Part shown: in pieces, positions 6,394 to 13,654 of the stretch
How positions within the stretch are numbered: position 1 is the stretch's first letter
How the letters are laid out: each line of letters begins with the position of its first letter
Assembly (NCBI GenBank): GCA_009840005.1
Contig: VXOR01000107.1
Coordinates: 1 to 17,394 of the forward strand
Direction of reading: 5' to 3'
Origin: Gemmatimonadota bacterium
GTDB lineage: Bacteria; Latescibacterota; UBA2968; UBA8231
DNA: 17,394 nucleotides
Position numbers and translations under genes: made by a program
The notes under the pieces: generated by a model
Database searches by the model: none
Told to the model about the DNA's origin: nothing
Seen by the model: the letters and a program-made list of their open reading frames with translations, nothing else

Positions 6394-9084
6394 ATGAGAT
6401 GTAGTCTGAAGCTCGTCGTCGTGGCCGCGGTGCTGGGAATGGCCGGGGAGACGAGTGCCCAGTCGGGCAGTCGGCCCGACTATGGGAGCCGACTGGGAAC
6501 GCAATGGGGTCACGAGACGAGCTTTCTGCCCCAAGGAGTGCAAGTAGCGCTCAACTCGATTGATCCAGCGGTGCGCAAGTGGTACGTGCCCCAGGAGTTG
6601 TTCGCCGAATACCGATGGCGGCAGTGGCAGACGACCAACTATGCCCGCACTGATTTTGATCGCTACGTCGCCCCCGGCATCGAGGGCGACTACCTCTACG
6701 ACATGTTCGGCAATGCCGTATCCAAGGGATGGCTCATCTACAACACGGAGCAGAACACGCCCGAAGAGTTCGGCAACCGGCTCTTCAAGGGGAATCGATT
6801 CGAACGGTGGTTCAGCCAAGTCGTGGTCGCCGCCGATGCAAAAGGGGGTACGTACTACGCGCTGACAACGTCCAACAATCTGCGGACGACCCTTACGCCG
6901 CTGGTTTTGAGCAAAGTCCAAATGGACGGAATCCAGTTCGACATGGCGACGGATAAGTACCAGCAGACGCTGATTTTCTCTAGAATTAGTGGCCCTCGGC
7001 TGACCTTTAACCGGGACGACCGGCGCACCAATACCACGACCTTTTTCGGTGGACGGTTTACGACCGCTGTCGGCGATTTCGTGACGTTGGGTGTACACGG
7101 GGTCAACTCCCATCAGTCGAACTCGAAAATCGACGAGGCTCCGGTGGCGAGCTTGTTCAAAGGAAGGCTGACGGAAGATCAGAATGCCGTGCCCATTTCC
7201 GCGATTGAGATCGTCCTCCGCGACGAATCGCCCGAAGACGGCACCGGCGGAGCCGCGTTCTTCCCCGGCTCCTCGGACATCATCATCACCTATGAAAGCG
7301 GCCTCGTCAACCGGGGCAAGGAGATTGGCTTCGAACCTGTACTGGAGGGCGGCATCCCAGCGGGGGGACGGTTGGAGGCCAACGGCAGTGAAGAAATCCG
7401 GCTCCTCTACTCCTTCGACGACCAGATTTTTGTCCACCGCGCAAGCGGTGCCAAGGACGAGATCACCAAGGTCGAATTCGAACTCACTGTGGCCAACGAT
7501 TACGACATCTCGATGAGTTCCGACCGCCAGTTGAATTCCGCGGGTGCGAGAGTGTTGCTTCCGGTCACCCAAGCCGAGGGGAATATCCAAGATTTGAGCA
7601 ATCTTCGGACCCTGCGGTTTGAGTACGGCTTGCCAACGGCCACTCAGATCCTCGGCGGCAGCCTCAGCGTCTCCGATGTGCTGGGCTTTCGGCTATACGG
7701 CGAGTTCGATCGGAACTGGAATATCCGCCAGTATCCAAATGTCTCCCAAGAGATTCACCGGACCAGCTCTGGGCTAACGGACGAGCCGCACAACGATGCT
7801 TGGTTGCTCAACGTGTCCAACCAACGCGGACGCTGGTTTGGTTTTGCCGAAGCCTATAGAATTGATCCCCAGTACAACACGACGACATTTATCTCAAACG
7901 AAAACGGATTCATCGATTACGAGGCACCGCAGAACAAGGTCGATCTCGTAGAGGACAACGACGACCAAGACCGCGTCCCCGACGCCTTTCGCGGGGACTG
8001 GCTATTCCCAGATCTGCTGATCTTTCCGGGGTGGGACCAGAATGGGGACTTCCAACCGGATTTCAACCAAAACGATAACGAGGTCCGGCGCAATGCAATT
8101 CCCGACTGGAGGGAACCATTTATTCGGTTGTGGGTGGACCGCCCGGAAATGCTGTGGGGGCGGGACATGAACAACAACTTCTGGCCCGATCTCTACGAAA
8201 ACGACAAGGATCCCGACTATCCCTACGACAGAGATCGCGACGGGTGGAACGTCTATACGGGATTCCGCCTGCGATCGGGGCTGAGAATTCTGGGCGGGGT
8301 CCTGCGGGAGCAGCTAATCTCTTCGGATCAGAAGAATCACATGGTCTATGGCATGTTAGATTACGACGAGACTTGGCCGCGTTACGGCCGCGTGAGAATG
8401 TACGAGATGGTCAAATCCGTGCAGGACGACATTGAGGATCCGCTACTCCAGTATTCGCCCGAGACGCTAATTGACCTAGCCGAACCCCAAGCAAGCAAGC
8501 GCGAGATGGAAGATCCCCTCTTGGGGCGCGACAGCTTCGTCAATCAATTCTTCATCGGCCATCAGCTCAAGACAGGAAAAGTACTGATCGAATCAAAACT
8601 GAAGCACGTGCTTTTCCATCAGCGCCTGGCCCGCGAGGAGCGGCGCCGAATGGGATTGGACGAAAACGAATTTTTCTTTGGCTTGATAAACAAGGCAATG
8701 TACCAGCGGGAATTGGGACGAGTGGGATTGCAGCCCTTCTGGAAGAGCGAATACAGAAGGCAGTCCCGCGGCCTGTTCGACGCGGACGACAAGGAGACGC
8801 TCACCGAGCTATTTGGCGCGTTCGCCGTGCTGGATGTTTTGCACTCCACGCAGTTACAGGTGGGCAGCGAGTTTTTGTTCGAGAAAGACTTCGGCGACGA
8901 ACAAGGGGACTTCCATTCTCAATCGATCGCCTTCCAGGCGACGAACTGGTCTTCGTACCTTGGTTATGTGATCACGATGCAATCGGGGATTTTGTTGGAG
9001 CGCAGGAACCCAGAGGGCGAGGAGAGCTTCACCAATACGCGTGCGTTCATTTCCGTCTTTGCTGGCCTAGAGAATATGCGATAA
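6394..9084 (+). CDS. Large exported protein with Asp-rich (Ca-binding-like) ladder, probable beta-barrel tail
   Basis: From the ATG at 6394 the product has 896 residues and a clear signal peptide (CSLKLVVVAAVLGMAGETSA). An in-frame ATG at 6346 adds 16 residues; neither has a good ribosome site. I know of no named domain. Residues ~520-620 form an acidic ladder: EDNDDQDRVPD, DQNGDFQPDFNQNDNE, DMNNNFWPDLYENDKDPD and YDRDRDGWN. It resembles thrombospondin type-3 or EF-hand-like calcium loops. The final ~270 residues alternate polar and hydrophobic residues in strand-length blocks and end in TRAFISVFAGLE, which fits outer-membrane beta-strands. I recall similar proteins annotated as hypothetical in Latescibacteria/Poribacteria-type genomes. 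It is the last gene of the operon, 9-57 nt after the second FlgD-Ig protein, and may be its outer-membrane partner. Surface location is inferred. Confidence 0.75.
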   Translation: MRCSLKLVVVAAVLGMAGETSAQSGSRPDYGSRLGTQWGHETSFLPQGVQVALNSIDPAVRKWYVPQELFAEYRWRQWQTTNYARTDFDRYVAPGIEGDYLYDMFGNAVSKGWLIYNTEQNTPEEFGNRLFKGNRFERWFSQVVVAADAKGGTYYALTTSNNLRTTLTPLVLSKVQMDGIQFDMATDKYQQTLIFSRISGPRLTFNRDDRRTNTTTFFGGRFTTAVGDFVTLGVHGVNSHQSNSKIDEAPVASLFKGRLTEDQNAVPISAIEIVLRDESPEDGTGGAAFFPGSSDIIITYESGLVNRGKEIGFEPVLEGGIPAGGRLEANGSEEIRLLYSFDDQIFVHRASGAKDEITKVEFELTVANDYDISMSSDRQLNSAGARVLLPVTQAEGNIQDLSNLRTLRFEYGLPTATQILGGSLSVSDVLGFRLYGEFDRNWNIRQYPNVSQEIHRTSSGLTDEPHNDAWLLNVSNQRGRWFGFAEAYRIDPQYNTTTFISNENGFIDYEAPQNKVDLVEDNDDQDRVPDAFRGDWLFPDLLIFPGWDQNGDFQPDFNQNDNEVRRNAIPDWREPFIRLWVDRPEMLWGRDMNNNFWPDLYENDKDPDYPYDRDRDGWNVYTGFRLRSGLRILGGVLREQLISSDQKNHMVYGMLDYDETWPRYGRVRMYEMVKSVQDDIEDPLLQYSPETLIDLAEPQASKREMEDPLLGRDSFVNQFFIGHQLKTGKVLIESKLKHVLFHQRLAREERRRMGLDENEFFFGLINKAMYQRELGRVGLQPFWKSEYRRQSRGLFDADDKETLTELFGAFAVLDVLHSTQLQVGSEFLFEKDFGDEQGDFHSQSIAFQATNWSSYLGYVITMQSGILLERRNPEGEESFTNTRAFISVFAGLENMR

Positions 9085-9128
9085 TAGAGGTGATATAAAT
9101 TCGAGATCCGGATCGTTTTGTTTCTACT

Positions 9129-9159
9129 ATTCTGCGTCTATCTGCGTCCATCTGCGGAT
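9129..9159 (+). repeat. Triple ~10-nt repeat, copy 1 (CTGCGTCY units)
   Basis: Three consecutive ~10-nt units read ATTCTGCGTCT, ATCTGCGTCC and ATCTGCGGAT. The same 31-nt arrangement recurs at 13571-13601 with two differences, where the C and T of units one and two are exchanged. Both copies lie in spacers upstream of exported-protein genes. In both, ATTCGAG occurs 29-30 nt before the start of the repeat. Confidence 0.85.
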
Positions 9160-9169
9160 TATAAAAGGC

Positions 9170-9198
9170 TTGATAGCGAGAAGGGATTTCCTTATGGT
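9170..9198 (+). promoter_or_regulatory. Sigma-70-like promoter for the CBM9-like gene
   Basis: TTGATA (9170-9175, 5 of 6 to consensus) is followed after 17 nt by TATGGT (9193-9198, 4 of 6). Transcription would start near 9205, about 65 nt before the gene. The triple repeat ends 10 nt upstream of the -35 box, a position suited to an activator or UP-type element. Confidence 0.45.
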
Positions 9199-9268
9199 AG
9201 GCATTGAAAGAGGCATATTGTCGTGTAGCAGTCTATCGCAATTATCTCACTCCCAAAAGGAGGTTTGA

Positions 9269-10204
9269 ATGATGCTAAGCAAGCGGATCATCCTGAGTGC
9301 AGCGATCCTAACTATTGGCCTGTCGGCCCAAACGTGGGCCCACGATCCACCGGATCTACTCATCCCGGCGGCGCAGTTCCCACCGGGGGCAGAACCCGTC
9401 ATCGATGGCAATCCCGTCGAGTGGGGACCCATTCCGGTGGAAACCTACGGTTCCGTGGGTGAACTGCTGTATCCGGTCGGTGCGGCGACGCGAGAAGGAC
9501 GAGTGCTGGAGAACGCCTCCCAAGGGGACATCAACCCCGCGGACTTCCAGATTAAACACAAGCTAGGATGGAGCCCAACCACGAACGGCTTTTACATCCT
9601 GACCGAGGTGTTCGACGACCTGCACTTCATCGGGCGTCCCGACCCCGCTCGCTTCTGGCTCGACGACAGCGTCGAGTACGGATTGAATTTCAAGCACCAA
9701 TCATCGGAAGATCAGACCTTCAACGATGGGGACATCGTGACCTTGCAGAAGTACAAGTTCGCCTACCCTCCTCTGGAAGGGGAGTGGCAATTCTACGAGC
9801 CGCAAGGGAACTTGCCTTGGCTGACTAGTGGGACGAGGTGGTTCGACATTGGGATCACTTTTGAAGGTGAGGAGTTTGGCGAGAGCACCTACTTCTACGA
9901 ACTCAGGATCCGGCCAATCGCCGAAATGCCCAACAGCGAGAGCGCCACCGAAGACCAAGCGGTCGAGGGCATCCTGCAGGAGGGGATGATCGTCCATTGG
10001 GGCAATATGATCAGCGACACCGACGAAGGGGGCACAGAGGACCAGAAGCGGGAAACGCAGTGGTCCACATCTCCCTCCGGCGCTGCGGCCAACGGGACGA
10101 CCGACGTGTTGCTGTCGCCGGTTGATCCAGGCATCGAGTTCGTCGAGCAAGAGACGGCCGTCGAAGCCACGAGTTGGGCGCGGGTCAAGGCGCAGTACCG
10201 ATAG
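9269..10204 (+). CDS. Secreted CBM9/DOMON-like carbohydrate-binding protein
   Basis: The start is one of two adjacent ATGs (9269 or 9272) behind a strong AAAAGGAGG (9255-9263). The 311-residue product has a signal peptide cleaved after about Ala24 (ILSAAILTIGLSAQTWA). Residues ~43-255 match the CBM9-like/DOMON beta-sandwich pattern by eye: VIDGNPVEWG, an aromatic strand GFYILTEVFDDLHF, then FWLDDSVEYGLN. In that fold the Asp-Asp/Glu cluster lies beside the ligand-bearing strand. No catalytic domain is attached, so it probably binds a sugar or sugar polymer in the periplasm or at the surface. It has its own promoter and terminator, and it sits just before the enolase-superfamily/permease pair, suggesting a shared carbohydrate theme. 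The ligand is unknown. Confidence 0.78.
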   Translation: MMLSKRIILSAAILTIGLSAQTWAHDPPDLLIPAAQFPPGAEPVIDGNPVEWGPIPVETYGSVGELLYPVGAATREGRVLENASQGDINPADFQIKHKLGWSPTTNGFYILTEVFDDLHFIGRPDPARFWLDDSVEYGLNFKHQSSEDQTFNDGDIVTLQKYKFAYPPLEGEWQFYEPQGNLPWLTSGTRWFDIGITFEGEEFGESTYFYELRIRPIAEMPNSESATEDQAVEGILQEGMIVHWGNMISDTDEGGTEDQKRETQWSTSPSGAAANGTTDVLLSPVDPGIEFVEQETAVEATSWARVKAQYR

Positions 10205-10239
10205 ATCTGAAGGATCGCAGCAGCGGTCGTTCTGAAGCT

Positions 10240-10298
10240 AGGGTGCCGGCAGGTCTTGGACGCTATCGCGTCCGAGGCGGTCGGCACCCTTTATTTTT
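10240..10298 (+). terminator. Strong intrinsic terminator, possibly an attenuator
   Basis: A perfect 9-bp outer stem (AGGGTGCCG 10240-10248 with CGGCACCCT 10282-10290) encloses a second perfect 6-bp stem (GGACGC 10258-10263 with GCGTCC 10268-10273, loop TATC). It is followed by TTTATTTTT (10290-10298). It ends the CBM9-like gene 36 nt after its stop. The T-tract abuts GGAG (10299-10302), the ribosome site of the next gene, so it could also gate expression of that operon. Confidence 0.85.
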
Positions 10299-10310
10299 GG
10301 AGTGCAGGCG

Positions 10311-11486
10311 ATGCGGATCACCAGAGTCAAGACATACATCGTAGATGGCGGCTTCCGTCCCTGGACCTTCGTGAAAGTCGAGACCAGCGACCCGGGCCTC
10401 GTGGGGTGGGGGGACTGCACCGATTGGGGCTCGCCCGGCCCTGTGGCGGCGACCGTAGAGCGGTACGCCGAGCGGATTATCGGCAAGGATCCCATGGCGA
10501 GCGAGGCGATCTGGTGGGAACTATCCGCCTTTTCGGTTCGCCACACCGGAGGCATTGCCTACAAGGCGATGTCCGGCATTGACTCGGCCCTGTGGGACAT
10601 CCGCGGCAAGGTTCTAAACGCGCCCGTGTGGCAACTGCTCGGCGGCCGTATGCGAGACAAGCTCCGGCTGTACTGGTCTCACTGCGGTTCGACCCGGGCT
10701 GGACCGTGGACGCAGAAGTTGGGGTTGCGGCCAGTGCGGACGATTGCCGACTTAGAGGAATTGGCTAGAGAGGTACTGGAGCGCGGCTTCACGGCGATCA
10801 AGACCAACCTGATGCCCTTGGAGGACGATCCCGATGGCACTGGTGTGCCGAGTGGCGTCGGCGATGCACCCTCTTCTGTCCTGCGCCACGCGGAGCGCAT
10901 AATTGGCACCTTCCGGGAGGCCCTTGGCCCGGATGTGGGAATCGCACTGGATGTGGGATTTCACTTCAAGTTGGGCGGCGCAGCGCGGCTTGCTAGAGCC
11001 TTGGAGCCGTACGATCTGATGTGGCTTGAGACGGAGACCCTCGACGCCACGGCACTGCGGACCATTCGCGATTCTACGACCACGACGATCTGCACCGGCG
11101 AGAGCCTCTTTGGCACCACTAACTTCCGACCTTTTCTCGAACTCCACGCTCAAGACATCGTCATGCCCGACCTAGCTTGGAATGGGATCGCGATGGGCCG
11201 GCGGCTCGCCGACTTAGCTCACGCTTATGACGTGCTATTCGCTCCCCACAACTGCCACAGCCCGCTGACGACGCTGGTCTCGGCCAATGTCTGCGCCACT
11301 GTGCCCAATTTCTACATCTTGGAATTCGATGTGGACGACGCGCCATGGCGAGACGACCTGATGAGTCATCCCTTTGAAGTGCAGGATGGGCACCTGATTC
11401 TACCGGAACGGCCCGGTCTAGGGTCGGACTTGATCGAATCCGAACTTGCCAAGCACCCCCCCGACCACTACCCCGACGCTCGCTGA
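10311..11486 (+). CDS. Mandelate racemase / muconate lactonizing enzyme family (enolase superfamily) protein
   Basis: The ATG at 10311 has GGAG 8 nt upstream; a GTG at 10302 is less likely. The 391-residue product fits the family length. The N-terminal cap domain spans ~1-115 (VGWGDCTDW, DSALWDIRGKVLNAPVWQLL) and the barrel follows. Candidate active-site residues are Lys164 (AIKTN), metal ligands Asp214 (ALDVGFHF), Glu240 (WLETET) and Glu264 (CTGESLFG), and His313 (APHNCHS) as general base. A single Lys in KTN, instead of K-x-K, plus His218 and His313 points away from racemases and toward acid-sugar dehydratases of the galactonate-dehydratase kind. The superfamily abstracts a proton alpha to a carboxylate with Mg. 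The substrate is not predictable. The permease gene follows after 4 nt and may import the substrate. Confidence 0.9.
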   Translation: MRITRVKTYIVDGGFRPWTFVKVETSDPGLVGWGDCTDWGSPGPVAATVERYAERIIGKDPMASEAIWWELSAFSVRHTGGIAYKAMSGIDSALWDIRGKVLNAPVWQLLGGRMRDKLRLYWSHCGSTRAGPWTQKLGLRPVRTIADLEELAREVLERGFTAIKTNLMPLEDDPDGTGVPSGVGDAPSSVLRHAERIIGTFREALGPDVGIALDVGFHFKLGGAARLARALEPYDLMWLETETLDATALRTIRDSTTTTICTGESLFGTTNFRPFLELHAQDIVMPDLAWNGIAMGRRLADLAHAYDVLFAPHNCHSPLTTLVSANVCATVPNFYILEFDVDDAPWRDDLMSHPFEVQDGHLILPERPGLGSDLIESELAKHPPDHYPDAR

Positions 11487-11490
11487 TGCT

Positions 11491-13473
11491 ATGACTACGC
11501 AGGGGCAGCCGGATTTGCCGGCTGGTGGAGGGCGCGTGTTTACCGTGCGTGCCTTTCTCCTCGGTTGCCTGCTGACGGCGTTCCTTGGAACTGGCCCGCT
11601 CTATGTCCAGTTCGTCCATCACACGGCACCGCTCAACGCCGACTCCATCACGGCCGGTGCCGTGTTCCTGTTTTTCCTACTCACCTTTGTAGTCAATACC
11701 GCACTGCGGAAAATCCATCCCCCCTCGGTGTTTACAACGGGAGAACTCGTCGTCATCTACACGATGATGATCGTGGCTTCCACGATCCCGACCAAGACGC
11801 TGATGGCGAATATGATCCCCGTTCTGCCTGGGGCTTCTTATTACGCTACGCCGGAGAACGAGTGGGCCGAGTTGATCTTGCCCTTGATCCCGGACTGGAT
11901 AGGACCTCACGACCCGCTCGCAATAAAGTATTTCTACGAAGGTGCTCCCTCCCATGTCTCGGTCCCTTGGGGGGCATGGCTAGTGCCCTTCGCGGCGTGG
12001 GGGATTTTTATCGCCTCCTTCTTTGCCGTGATGATCAGCAGCATGGTAATCGTCCGGCGTCAATGGGTAGAGCACGAGCGGCTCGTTTTCCCCTTGACCC
12101 AAGTGCCGCTGGAGATGCTCCAGCCGCCCCAAACAGGGCGCATCCTAGGCTCCCTTTTCCGGCAACCGCTGCTGTGGGTGGGGATCGCGCTGCCTTGGAT
12201 CGTGCTAAGCACGCACGGACTGCACGCCTACTTCAACTACATCCCTAGGATCGAGACGAACGCCTACTTTGAGCTATTCAGGGATACCACCCCGTTCCGC
12301 GTTCTCCTGAGCTTTTCCGTAATCGGGTTTACCTATCTAGTGAATCTCGAAATCGGATTTAGCCTCTGGTTCTTCCACGTGCTGATGAAGCTACAGTCGG
12401 GTCTGCTGAACATTATTGGCTACGACATCCCAGGCCGCGAAGAGGTCTTTGTCGGCGGAGGGGGCACGGTCGCGGTCGGCCACGAGGCAATGGGGGCCAC
12501 CATCGCGCTGGTTTTGTTCGTCCTATGGACCAGTCGCCGGCATCTAACCTCGGTCTTCGGCAAAGCCTTCGGCACCGCCCCACACGTGGATGACAGGGAC
12601 GAGATCATGTCCTACCGGGCAGCGGTGATTACGCTATTGGTTGGGCTAGTCGGCATGGGTCTGTGGCTCAACGCTAGCGGGATGCCGCTGTGGCTCACGC
12701 CCTTCTTCGTGGGCACGGCCTTTGCCGCATTCTTCGCCCTAACTCGGATCATCGCCGAAGGAGGAGTCGGCTTTTCCCGAACTCAACTCGTCCCGGCCGT
12801 GTTCACGGTCTATACCTTTGGGACTGGGCTCGTAGGGCCTACGGGACTATCTAGCTTGGGCTTCACCTACACCTGGAGTTCCGAGATCCGCTCCCCGCTG
12901 ATGGCGTCGGTAATGCACGCGCTGAAAATGATGGACAGCATTGGCGTTCGCCGACCGCGGCCCCTCTTAGGTGCCATTGTGCTGGCGGCGCTGATCGGCA
13001 CGATCTGTTCGGGCCTGATGACCGTGTGGCTCGCCTATACGTACGGGGGAATCAATTTACAGCGCTGGGCTTTCCTAGGATTGCCCCAGACAATTTTCGG
13101 GTTCGTGGGAGACAAGCTGCAAAACCCCCTCGGCAGCGACATCACCCTGCCGCGGGTCGTCTTTGCCGGGTTGGGCGGCACCGTCATGGCTGGACTGATG
13201 TACGCCCGGCATCGTTTTATCAACTGGCCCCTTCACTACCTAGGGCTACCCATCGCCACGTCGTTGCCGATCAGCCTAGGTTGGTTCAGTATTATGCTCG
13301 GCTGGCTGTTCAAGCTGTTCATCGTGCGCTATGGGGGAGTGCGTCTGTACCGGACAATACGGCCTTTCTTCATCGGCCTGATCGCCGGACAGATTAGCTG
13401 CGGCGCGAGTTGGATGGCTATAGACTACTTGACGGGCATGGTGGGCAATTGGGTGAGCGTGGGAGTACCCTGA
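11491..13473 (+). CDS. Polytopic permease of DUF6785/DUF6784 type (OPT-like)
   Basis: The ATG at 11491 follows the enolase-family stop by 4 nt with no clear ribosome site, suggesting translational coupling; an upstream in-frame TTG at 11446 is unlikely. The 660 residues contain roughly 13-14 hydrophobic segments. Recognisable stretches include TGELVVIYTMMIVAS, VRRQWVEHERLVFPLTQVPL (~188-207), LTRIIAEGGVGFSRTQLVP (~417-435) and RHRFINWPLHYLGLPIA (~573-589). I recall these as characteristic of the DUF6785/DUF6784 membrane family, which looks distantly OPT-like and often sits beside dehydratases and oxidoreductases. No member's substrate is known to me. By context it probably imports the acid sugar or related compound used by the adjacent enzyme. 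Confidence 0.82.
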   Translation: MTTQGQPDLPAGGGRVFTVRAFLLGCLLTAFLGTGPLYVQFVHHTAPLNADSITAGAVFLFFLLTFVVNTALRKIHPPSVFTTGELVVIYTMMIVASTIPTKTLMANMIPVLPGASYYATPENEWAELILPLIPDWIGPHDPLAIKYFYEGAPSHVSVPWGAWLVPFAAWGIFIASFFAVMISSMVIVRRQWVEHERLVFPLTQVPLEMLQPPQTGRILGSLFRQPLLWVGIALPWIVLSTHGLHAYFNYIPRIETNAYFELFRDTTPFRVLLSFSVIGFTYLVNLEIGFSLWFFHVLMKLQSGLLNIIGYDIPGREEVFVGGGGTVAVGHEAMGATIALVLFVLWTSRRHLTSVFGKAFGTAPHVDDRDEIMSYRAAVITLLVGLVGMGLWLNASGMPLWLTPFFVGTAFAAFFALTRIIAEGGVGFSRTQLVPAVFTVYTFGTGLVGPTGLSSLGFTYTWSSEIRSPLMASVMHALKMMDSIGVRRPRPLLGAIVLAALIGTICSGLMTVWLAYTYGGINLQRWAFLGLPQTIFGFVGDKLQNPLGSDITLPRVVFAGLGGTVMAGLMYARHRFINWPLHYLGLPIATSLPISLGWFSIMLGWLFKLFIVRYGGVRLYRTIRPFFIGLIAGQISCGASWMAIDYLTGMVGNWVSVGVP

Positions 13474-13475
13474 TT

Positions 13476-13493
13476 CTTGCCGCTGGCAAGCGG
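13476..13493 (+). other. Overlapping short hairpins after the permease gene
   Basis: CTTGCC (13476-13481) pairs with GGCAAG (13485-13490) over a 3-nt loop. Alternatively CCGC (13480-13483) pairs with GCGG (13490-13493). It lies immediately after the stop, but no T-tract follows, so it may be a weak terminator or an RNA-stabilising end. Confidence 0.4.
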
Positions 13494-13570
13494 ACGATAA
13501 GGGAAACTGTGAGGATATGGGCATCCAACATGAGTTGAACGATTCGAGCTACGGTTTGCTTGTCAATACC

Positions 13571-13601
13571 ATTCTGCGTCCATCTGCGTCTATCTGCGGA
13601 T
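13571..13601 (+). repeat. Triple ~10-nt repeat, copy 2 (CTGCGTCY units)
   Basis: Units ATTCTGCGTCC, ATCTGCGTCT and ATCTGCGGAT follow one another. It is the same arrangement as 9129-9159 with two swapped pyrimidines, again in a spacer upstream of an exported-protein gene. The last unit merges into the palindrome at 13600-13616. Confidence 0.85.
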
Positions 13602-13616
13602 CATTTCGGAAATGAT
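13600..13616. promoter_or_regulatory. 17-bp palindrome, candidate operator
   Basis: ATCATTTC, a central G, then GAAATGAT form a perfect 8-bp inverted repeat 38 nt before the start codon. It could bind a dimeric regulator or form a short hairpin; the 1-nt centre makes a DNA operator more likely than an RNA stem. Confidence 0.5.
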
Positions 13617-13654
13617 ATAGGACGGCTATATGAGACATCGTCAAAGGAGGATGT

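Larger units (their letters stand above)
9085..9268 (+). other. Intergenic spacer holding a repeat and a promoter
   Basis: This AT-rich spacer contains an ATTCGAG motif (9099-9105), the triple-decamer repeat (9129-9159) and a sigma-70-like promoter (9170-9198). I saw no clear hairpin terminator for the upstream operon here. Confidence 0.6.
13474..13654 (+). other. Intergenic spacer before the mutarotase-like operon
   Basis: In order, the spacer holds the 3' hairpin, an ATTCGAG motif (13542-13548), the second triple repeat (13571-13601), a 17-bp palindrome (13600-13616) and a strong ribosome site (13643-13650). I found no convincing -35/-10 pair; TATATG at 13627-13632 is a weak -10 candidate. 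Confidence 0.55.

Noticed and set aside
6370..7590. Long 406-codon open frame on the - strand
   Set aside because: It lies wholly opposite the large exported protein, whose signal peptide and acidic ladder mark the real frame. The antisense frame has no ribosome site or recognisable motif and is a GC-rich shadow.
9105..9114. GATCCGGATC palindrome followed by T-rich DNA, considered as a terminator
   Set aside because: It has no loop nucleotides, so it cannot form a usable RNA hairpin; it may be chance.
9129..13601. Decamer arrays considered as CRISPR
   Set aside because: Units are ~10 nt, directly adjacent with no spacers, and only three per array.
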